Below, one piece after another: positions 5,845 to 11,002 of a DNA stretch of 11,002 nt. Both the position numbers and the translations under genes were made by a program. Source of the DNA: Clostridiales bacterium (GTDB lineage Bacteria > Bacillota > Clostridia > Oscillospirales > Oscillospiraceae); NCBI GenBank assembly GCA_021203685.1, contig JAJQAS010000075.1:1-11002 (forward strand), in the 5' to 3' direction. Every line of letters begins with the position of its first letter. Within the stretch, counting starts at the first letter, position 1. The notes under the pieces are model-generated. The model had not been told where the DNA came from. It searched no databases and saw nothing but the letters and a program-made list of their open reading frames with translations.

Positions 5845-6687
5845 ATGGAAAGCGCAAAAGCCAGAGATCGAATGAACAGCGTGATCATCCACGCAATTCT
5901 GATTATCTTTGCTGTTATCATGATCGTCCCCTTCGCGTGGATGATCCTGACCGCCCTGAAAACCAACCAGGAAGCCATTTCCGTGGACCCGTTCTACATC
6001 TTCCCGCAGAGCGGCTGGCACTGGTCCAACTTCGCCACGGTCTGGAGGTCCTATAACTTCCTGACCCTCTACAAGAACACCCTGCTGATGATCTTCTTCC
6101 GCGTGGTCTGCGCCTGCCTGACCGCCACCATGGCCGGTTACGCCCTGGGCCGCCTGAACTTCCCCGGCAAGAAGGTCGCCCATATGCTGGTGCTGGTGCA
6201 GATGATGGTCCCCTCCCAGATCTTCATCATCCCCCAGTACCTGATGGTCTCCAAGCTGGGGATGCTGAACACCACCTTCGGCCTGGTGTTCCCCGGCATG
6301 GTCACCGCCTTCGGCACCTACCTGTTGGAAACCGGCTACCGTGGCCTGCCCAAGGACTTGGAGGAGGCCGCCGCCATCGACGGCTGCAACGTGGGACAGC
6401 GGTTCCTGAAAATCATGATGCCGCTGACCCGGTCCTCCATGGTCTCCCTGGGCATCTTCACCGCCGTGTTCGCCTTCAAGGACCTGATGTGGCCCATGAT
6501 CGTCTGCTCCAACGCCACCACCACCACCCTGTCCGCCGCGCTGGCGAAAATGCAGGGCCAGTACTCCAGCGACTACCCCGCCATGATGGCGGCAGCCGCT
6601 CTGGCGGTTTTGCCGATGATCGTCATCTACATCATCTTCCAGAAGCAGTTCGTCGAGGGCATTGCCACCTCCGGCGGCAAGCTGTAA
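5845..6687 (+). CDS. Sugar ABC transporter permease, MalG/MsmG type
   Basis: A 280-residue inner-membrane subunit, the partner of the preceding permease. Hydrophobic segments lie at about residues 13-37, 78-102, 112-134, 143-162, 198-220 and 247-266. The EAA loop is LPKDLEEAAAIDGCNVGQ (168-185), followed by FLKIMMPL (187-194). The C-terminus FVEGIATSGGKL is the classic end of MalG/AraQ-type permeases, so the protein is complete. The ATG at 5845 has AGGGGG (5831-5836) about 8 nt upstream. No ATP-binding subunit gene follows: the next sequence is a terminator and then a regulator. The pair therefore must borrow an MsmK/UgpC-type ATPase from elsewhere in the genome, as is known for many Firmicute CUT1 importers. 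Confidence 0.93.
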   Translation: MESAKARDRMNSVIIHAILIIFAVIMIVPFAWMILTALKTNQEAISVDPFYIFPQSGWHWSNFATVWRSYNFLTLYKNTLLMIFFRVVCACLTATMAGYALGRLNFPGKKVAHMLVLVQMMVPSQIFIIPQYLMVSKLGMLNTTFGLVFPGMVTAFGTYLLETGYRGLPKDLEEAAAIDGCNVGQRFLKIMMPLTRSSMVSLGIFTAVFAFKDLMWPMIVCSNATTTTLSAALAKMQGQYSSDYPAMMAAAALAVLPMIVIYIIFQKQFVEGIATSGGKL

Positions 6688-6733
6688 AAAACATCGTTTT
6701 CGGTGTTTGCACCTGAATTAAGGGTGACTCTGT

Positions 6734-6774
6734 GCCGGAGTCGTCGCGCTTGTGATGGCTCCGGCCTCTTTATT
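6734..6774 (+). terminator. Intrinsic terminator of the transporter operon
   Basis: GCCGGAGTCGTC (6734-6745) pairs with GATGGCTCCGGC (6754-6765) through 10 Watson-Crick and 2 wobble pairs, with loop GCGCTTGT. The T-rich CTCTTTATTT (6766-6775) follows. An alternative stem, GACTC (6726-6730) with GAGTC (6738-6742), overlaps the left arm and would exclude the terminator, but it is short and may be chance. Confidence 0.75.
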
Positions 6775-6783
6775 TGCCATTGC

Positions 6784-6811
6784 CTCACATTGCATCCATG
6801 TAAAATGTGAG
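6784..6811. promoter_or_regulatory. Inverted repeat in the AraC-gene promoter region
   Basis: CTCACATT (6784-6791) and AATGTGAG (6804-6811) are exact reverse complements separated by 12 bp, giving a 20-bp centre-to-centre distance (about two helical turns). TTGCCT (6780-6785) and TAAAAT (6801-6806) could be -35 and -10 with a short 15-bp spacer, so a protein bound here would touch the promoter. The left arm CTCACATT and the inner word ATCCATGTA (6793-6801) both recur before the transporter operon at 3300-3307 and 3324-3332. This suggests a shared regulator, possibly the AraC protein itself. No binding data are implied. Confidence 0.45.
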
Positions 6812-6855
6812 AAATACAACATTATGACAATACAGAAGGAAGGATCGGTGATAAC

Positions 6856-7794
6856 TTGGACAACGCATCAACTTTTTACGAGACCAAACGGTTCCGCTGT
6901 CTGGAATATCACCAGAAGCAGACGGAGGATCTCTACCTGACCCTGTGCGGGGTGGAGCACTGCGCGCCGGGCAACATCTTTTACCCGGAGGGGCGGGGCG
7001 GCTACCACCTGCACGTCATCCTCTCCGGCAAGGGGACGCTGTGCATCAACGGGCAGGAGCAGCGGCTGCACTTTGGGCAGATGTTCATGACCAAGCCCAA
7101 CGAGGACGGCTGGTACAAGCCGGACGACAGCGACCCCTGGACCTACTGCTGGATGACCTTCGACGGGAACAACGCCCCCACCTACGCCGAGAGCGCCGGG
7201 TTCCGGGAGGGCGTCAACGCCCAGGACTGCTATGTGGACCCCCAGGATTTCCACCACCTGACCCAGCGCATCCTGGACCGGCCGGAGCTGACCCTGGCCA
7301 ACGACCTGTACTGGCTGGGCAACCTGTTCGAGTACCTGTCCCTGGCGGTGGAGTCCAACTACAAGTCGGCCCAGGTGGTGCGCCGCCACCACGAGTACGC
7401 GCCGGACGTGTACGTCAACCGCGCCCTGGATTTCATCCGCTACAACTACGCTACCATCAAGGTCAACGACGTGGCCAAGTACATCGGCATCAACCGCAGC
7501 TACCTGACCAATATCTTCAAGAAAAAGATGGGCATTTCCCCCCAGGAGTACCTGCTGCAATACCGGCTCAGCCGGGGCTGCGAGCTGCTGCTGGAGACCC
7601 GCTATTCCATCCAGGAGATCGCCCAGAAGATCGGCTACGAAAACCCGCTGACCTTTTCCAAAATGTTCAAAAACGTCTACGGCGTCAGCCCCCGGAACTA
7701 CCGGATGCTGGGCGGAGTGGTTTCCGCCCCCGCCGCAGACAAAACAGAAGATACCACCACGACCGAAAACAAGGAAAACAACGAAACGACCTGA
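6856..7794 (+). CDS. AraC-family transcriptional regulator (MsmR/RafR type)
   Basis: A 312-residue one-component sugar-responsive regulator. The N-terminal cupin-like sensing domain is at about residues 30-110, with the motif HLHVILSGKGTLCINGQEQ (51-69) and GQMFMTKPNEDGWYKPDD (74-91). A helical linker follows (about 130-180), then a C-terminal AraC DNA-binding domain at about 186-284. The two helix-turn-helix units are near 203-223 (VNDVAKYIGINRSYLTNIFKK) and 251-271 (SIQEIAQKIGYENPLTFSKMF), ending with the signature GVSPRNYR (276-283). A polar Thr/Glu/Asn tail follows. The only conventional start in frame is TTG at 6856; GAAGGAAGG (6835-6843) lies about 12 nt upstream, a loose fit, so translation may be modest. 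The alpha-galactosidase starts 22 bp after its stop, so they form one transcript. By family and context it probably activates the alpha-galactoside genes when the sugar is present. Confidence 0.93.
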   Translation: MDNASTFYETKRFRCLEYHQKQTEDLYLTLCGVEHCAPGNIFYPEGRGGYHLHVILSGKGTLCINGQEQRLHFGQMFMTKPNEDGWYKPDDSDPWTYCWMTFDGNNAPTYAESAGFREGVNAQDCYVDPQDFHHLTQRILDRPELTLANDLYWLGNLFEYLSLAVESNYKSAQVVRRHHEYAPDVYVNRALDFIRYNYATIKVNDVAKYIGINRSYLTNIFKKKMGISPQEYLLQYRLSRGCELLLETRYSIQEIAQKIGYENPLTFSKMFKNVYGVSPRNYRMLGGVVSAPAADKTEDTTTTENKENNETT

Positions 7795-7816
7795 AACGCC
7801 CTGAAAGGAGCCGCCA

Positions 7817-10030
7817 ATGAGTATTCGCTATGACCGGGAGCAACGCCTCCTGACCCTGGAGACCCGCACTTCCACCTACCAGATGCAGGTGGACAAATAC
7901 GGATTTTTACACCACCTGTACTACGGACGGCAGGTGGACAGGGCCAACATGGCCTATCTCAACAGCAGCTACGACCGGGGCTTTTCCGGCAACCCTTACG
8001 ACGTGAAATTTGACCGCACCTTCTCTCTGGACACCCTGCCCCAGGAGTACACCAGCTTTGGCGTGGGCGATTTCCGCATCAACGGCCTCTCCGTGGGCAA
8101 CGGGGACGGCAGCTACGGGGCGGACTTCCGCTACACCGGCCACAGGATTCTGCCGGGGAAGTATGCCATCCCCGCCATGCCTGCCGTCTACGACAACGGC
8201 GGCGAGGCGGAGACCCTGGAGATCAGCCTGATGGACCCCGTGACCCGGCTGGTCGTCCGGCTGCGCTACGGCGTCTTTGAGGACAAGGACATTATTACCC
8301 GCTGCGCGGAGATCGTCAACTGGGGCCAGGAAAACGTGCGGCTGGAGAAGGTGGCCTCCCTCTGCCTGGATATGCCCTTTGGCAAGTGGGACCTGGTGCA
8401 CTTCCACGGCCGCCATTGCATGGAGCGGCAGGTGGAGCGCACGCCGCTGATCCACTCCATCCAGACCATCGCCTCCAAGCGGGGCATGACCAGCCACCAC
8501 CACAACCCCTTCGTCATCCTCTGCGACCACGAGGCCACCGAGGACAGCGGCGACTGCTACGGCCTGATGTTCATGTACTCCGGTAACCACAAGACCGAGA
8601 TCGAAGTGGACCAGCTGGAAAACACCCGGGTGGTCATGGGCATCCACGACGCCCAGTTCCTGTGGACCCTGTCCCCCGGCGAGAGCTTCCACACGCCGGA
8701 GGTGGTGCTGACCTACAGCCCCAGCGGTTTCACCCAGCTCTCCCACAACTACCACACCATCATCCGTCACAACGTCTGCCGGGGCAGGTACAAGCTGGCC
8801 CGCCGCCCCCTGCTCATCAACAACTGGGAGGCCACCTACTTTGACTTCAACCGGGACAAGCTGCTGCACATCGCGGAGCAGGCGGCGGAGCTGGGGGTGG
8901 AGATGTTCGTGCTGGACGACGGCTGGTTTGGCCGCCGGGACAGCGACAACTCCGGCCTGGGGGACTGGTTCGTCAACGAGGCCAAGCTGCCCGGCGGGCT
9001 GCCCCCGCTGATTGAAAAAGTCAACGAGCTGGGGCTGAAATTCGGCCTGTGGATCGAGCCGGAGATGGTCAACGAGGACTCCGACCTCTACCGCGCCCAC
9101 CCGGACTGGGCCTTTTCCCTGCCCAACCGGCACCCCATGATGGGCCGGAACCAGCTGGTGCTGGATCTGTCCCGGCAGGACGTGCGGGATTACCTCTATG
9201 AGAGCATCGCCCGTTTGCTGCGGGAAAACCAAATCGACTACATCAAGTGGGACATGAACCGTTCCCTTTCCGACGTGTACTCCCGCCAGCTCCCCCGGGA
9301 GCGGCAGGGGGAGGTCAGCCACCGGTATGTGCTGGGGGTCTACGAGCTGATGGACCGGCTGACTTCGGACTTCCCCGACGTGCTGTTCGAGGGCTGCGCC
9401 GGGGGCGGCGGCCGGTTCGATACGGGCATCCTCTACTACGCCCCCCAGATCTGGTGCAGCGATGATACCGACCCCATTGAGCGCATCAAAATTCAGTACG
9501 GCACCTCCTTTGGCTACCCTGTCTCCACCATGGGCGCCCACGTCTCCGCCTCCCCCAACCACCAGACGGGCCGCACCACCCCCCTGAAGACCCGGGGCGT
9601 GGTGGCCATGTCCGGCAGCTTCGGCTACGAGCTGGATCTCAACAAGCTCAGCGACGAGGACAAGGAGGAGGTGCGCCGCCAGATCGCGGACTTCAAAAAG
9701 TATTACTGGCTGATTCAGGACGGGCTTTACTACCGGCTGACCAAGCCCCAGGACGACGGGTTCTACAGCGCCTGGCAGTTTGTGGCCCGGGACGGCAGCG
9801 AGAGCCTCATCAACATGGTGGTCAGCAGCCCCCAACCCAACTCCGCCCTGGTCCACGTCCGCCTCAAAGGGCTGGACCCCGACGGCATCTACATTGACGA
9901 GGGGCAGGAGCAGCGGCGGTACAGGGGCAGCACCCTGATGTACGGCGGGTATACCTTCCCGGTGCTGCACGGCGACTACCCCAGTATGCAGGTCCACCTG
10001 GTCCGGGTGGGCGAGGCGGTCAAAGACTGA
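7817..10030 (+). CDS. aga: Alpha-galactosidase, GH36 (copy 2)
   Basis: A 737-residue cytoplasmic GH36 enzyme, full length and paralogous to the gene at 318-2561. It has the same domain order: an N-terminal beta domain (about 1-320), a barrel (about 330-650) and a C-terminal beta domain. Landmarks are NNWEAT (335-340), VLDDGWFGRR (365-374), LWIEPEMVNEDSDLYRAHP (411-429), GRNQLVLDL (443-451), YIKWDMNRS (475-483) and WCSDDTDPIERIKIQYG (546-562). D479 is the expected nucleophile and D549 the acid/base. The glycine loop is FEGCAGGGGRFD (524-535), whereas copy 1 has FESCASGGARFD; this loop lines the galactose pocket, so substrate or transfer activity may differ. The ATG at 7817 follows AAAGGAG (7804-7810) with 6 nt spacing. 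It is cotranscribed with the AraC regulator, and a hairpin follows its stop. The exact natural substrate is unknown. Confidence 0.95.
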   Translation: MSIRYDREQRLLTLETRTSTYQMQVDKYGFLHHLYYGRQVDRANMAYLNSSYDRGFSGNPYDVKFDRTFSLDTLPQEYTSFGVGDFRINGLSVGNGDGSYGADFRYTGHRILPGKYAIPAMPAVYDNGGEAETLEISLMDPVTRLVVRLRYGVFEDKDIITRCAEIVNWGQENVRLEKVASLCLDMPFGKWDLVHFHGRHCMERQVERTPLIHSIQTIASKRGMTSHHHNPFVILCDHEATEDSGDCYGLMFMYSGNHKTEIEVDQLENTRVVMGIHDAQFLWTLSPGESFHTPEVVLTYSPSGFTQLSHNYHTIIRHNVCRGRYKLARRPLLINNWEATYFDFNRDKLLHIAEQAAELGVEMFVLDDGWFGRRDSDNSGLGDWFVNEAKLPGGLPPLIEKVNELGLKFGLWIEPEMVNEDSDLYRAHPDWAFSLPNRHPMMGRNQLVLDLSRQDVRDYLYESIARLLRENQIDYIKWDMNRSLSDVYSRQLPRERQGEVSHRYVLGVYELMDRLTSDFPDVLFEGCAGGGGRFDTGILYYAPQIWCSDDTDPIERIKIQYGTSFGYPVSTMGAHVSASPNHQTGRTTPLKTRGVVAMSGSFGYELDLNKLSDEDKEEVRRQIADFKKYYWLIQDGLYYRLTKPQDDGFYSAWQFVARDGSESLINMVVSSPQPNSALVHVRLKGLDPDGIYIDEGQEQRRYRGSTLMYGGYTFPVLHGDYPSMQVHLVRVGEAVKD

Positions 10031-10040
10031 CCTGCAAACA

Positions 10041-10071
10041 CATGAGCCTGCCGTTTTTCGGCAGGCTCGTG
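10041..10071 (+). terminator. Hairpin after copy 2, weak terminator or mRNA-stabilising stem
   Basis: GAGCCTGCCG (10044-10053) and CGGCAGGCTC (10059-10068) make a perfect 10-bp stem with loop TTTTT. It can be extended by three pairs (one wobble) on the outside. The following bases GTGCCTTATC are not a T-tract, so termination would be inefficient. A partial stop or 3'-end protection between the enzyme gene and the next gene is the likely role. Confidence 0.6.
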
Positions 10072-10100
10072 CCTTATCACAGCAAAAAGGAGTTTCCCCC

Positions 10101-10793
10101 ATGAAATGGTTACGATCGTTCCTGTCCGCTGAAAAAGAGAAAATTGCCGCCCTGTCAGGCCCCAAGGCCAAAGCCGAGTACATCTGGCAGTATTACAAGC
10201 TGTGGATCATCGGCGTTGTCTGTGGCGTCAGCCTGCTGGGGTATATCATCTACCAGGTGAACAGCACCCTGTCGGAAAACTGGCTGTATGTCACCTTCAC
10301 CAACACTTACGCCGAGGTGGGCACCGGCTCCGACCTGTGGGAGGACTTCGTGGCGTTCTCGGACTTCGATTTGAAGAAGAAAAACGTGGTCTTCAACAAT
10401 AGCTCCTATTTTGACTACGCCAGCAATCAGGGGGCGGGCAACACCTACTATCAGGTCTTTGTGGCCTACGTCGATTCCGGGACGCTGGACTGCGTGACCA
10501 TGGACGAGGCGTCTCTGGTGGCGCTGGGCGCCACCGGGCGGCTGCTGGACCTGAACAGCGAGGAATGTACCTCCATTGTGGATAAGTACGCTGACCGGCT
10601 GGTCTACTGCGAACCCTACGACGAGGACTACAGCGACGACCTGGTGCCGGTGGGCATCGATGTCAGCGACAGCTGTCTGATGACGGAGTATCAGCTCTAT
10701 GAGGACAGCTGCGTCATCGGCATTGGCGCCTACAGCCAGAACGTGGACGCGGTGGAACTCTTTTTGGACTATCTCATCGGGGAGGTTTCGTAA
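10101..10793 (+). CDS. Membrane-anchored protein of unknown function
   Basis: I do not recognise a named family. The 230-residue protein has a basic, charged cytoplasmic N-terminus (residues 1-30), a single strong transmembrane segment (about 33-52, LWIIGVVCGVSLLGYIIYQV) and no cleavage site, then an acidic outward-facing domain of about 175 residues. That domain has five cysteines (131, 156, 170, 192, 204). The stretch VAYVDSGTLDCVTMDEASLVALGATGRLLDL (121-151) weakly recalls the lobe of an ABC solute-binding protein, but the length is half of one. The ATG at 10101 follows AAAAAGGAG (10084-10092). It is followed after 1 bp by a YesL-family gene, so the two are translationally linked and probably act together at the membrane. 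A role with carbohydrate transport is suggested only by position. Confidence 0.85.
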   Translation: MKWLRSFLSAEKEKIAALSGPKAKAEYIWQYYKLWIIGVVCGVSLLGYIIYQVNSTLSENWLYVTFTNTYAEVGTGSDLWEDFVAFSDFDLKKKNVVFNNSSYFDYASNQGAGNTYYQVFVAYVDSGTLDCVTMDEASLVALGATGRLLDLNSEECTSIVDKYADRLVYCEPYDEDYSDDLVPVGIDVSDSCLMTEYQLYEDSCVIGIGAYSQNVDAVELFLDYLIGEVS

Positions 10794-10794
10794 T

Positions 10795-11002
10795 ATGGCG
10801 GAAATGCTGCAGGGATTTTTGAGCAATGAAAGCGCCTTTGGCCGGCTGATGACCCGGCTGGGCATTATCATTGCCGCCAACGTGATGTTTATGATTTTCA
10901 GCCTGCCGGTGTTCACGGTGGGTGCGGCCTACGTGGCGCTGTACCACGTGATGTTCAAGACGCTGCGGGGAGACGGGGTCATCAACCCCTTCAAACAGTT
11001 CT
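10795..11002 (+). CDS. YesL-family (DUF624) membrane protein, partial
   Basis: The first 69 residues are present and the gene runs off the end of the window. After a short N-terminal part, a hydrophobic segment spans about residues 22-45 and carries the family hallmark: an asparagine followed by a hydrophobic run, then SLPVFTVGAAYVALYHV (36-52). That Pro-Val-x-Thr-x-Gly-Ala pattern is typical of YesL/DUF624. Such proteins are usually about 200-220 residues and are found beside sugar ABC importers and rhamnogalacturonan or other glycan operons; their biochemical role is not established. GGGGAGG (10779-10785) supports the ATG at 10795. It starts 1 bp after the preceding stop. Confidence 0.8.
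   Translation, partial: MAEMLQGFLSNESAFGRLMTRLGIIIAANVMFMIFSLPVFTVGAAYVALYHVMFKTLRGDGVINPFKQF

Noticed and set aside
6752..6940. Short + strand frame overlapping the AraC gene start
   Set aside because: No ribosome binding site, no domain, and it overlaps the terminator's right arm and the regulator gene in another frame.
7907..10183. Minus-strand open frame of 758 codons opposite the second alpha-galactosidase
   Set aside because: Same effect of GC-rich codon use; low-complexity Val/Gly/Ala composition, and it overlaps the GH36 gene, the hairpin and the next gene's start.

Overview
The window looks like a carbohydrate-use locus from a GC-rich, low-oxygen gut-type Firmicute, probably an Oscillospiraceae (Clostridium cluster IV) relative. 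I infer this from the strong AGGAGG-type ribosome binding sites, the lipoprotein solute-binding protein, the GC-ending codons and the family mix (GH36, CUT1 ABC importer, AraC regulator, YesL). Every gene I can support is on the + strand. The species cannot be named from sequence alone.

Layout: (1) 3-71 is the tail of an upstream protein that looks like a LacI/periplasmic-binding-fold regulator. (2) 72-317 is an intergenic stretch with an interspersed repeat, a perfect inverted repeat and an operator-like palindrome. (3) 318-2561 is a GH36 alpha-galactosidase. (4) 2562-3406 is a long gene-free region. It holds a second copy of the interspersed repeat split by a 160-bp MITE with a TTAG target duplication, then a strong terminator at 2862-2902, then an A/purine-rich leader. 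(5) 3407-6687 encodes a sugar ABC importer: lipoprotein, hairpin terminator, two permeases. It has no ATPase. (6) After a terminator, 6856-10030 encodes an AraC-type regulator (TTG start) and a second, paralogous GH36 alpha-galactosidase 22 bp downstream. (7) After a hairpin, 10101-10793 encodes a membrane-anchored protein I do not recognise, followed at once by the start of a YesL/DUF624 membrane protein that runs off the end.

Working model: alpha-galactosides (raffinose, stachyose, melibiose or plant galactosides) are captured by the lipoprotein, imported through the permease pair using an ATPase encoded elsewhere, and hydrolysed in the cytoplasm by the two GH36 enzymes. The AraC protein is the likely local activator. 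The upstream LacI-like protein may separately control the first alpha-galactosidase. This resembles the msm/raf operons of other Firmicutes. The least expected features are the nested repeat/MITE structure with its empty-site counterpart in the same window, the duplicated GH36 enzymes with different active-site loops, an EF-hand-like loop in the binding protein, and the unknown protein paired with YesL.
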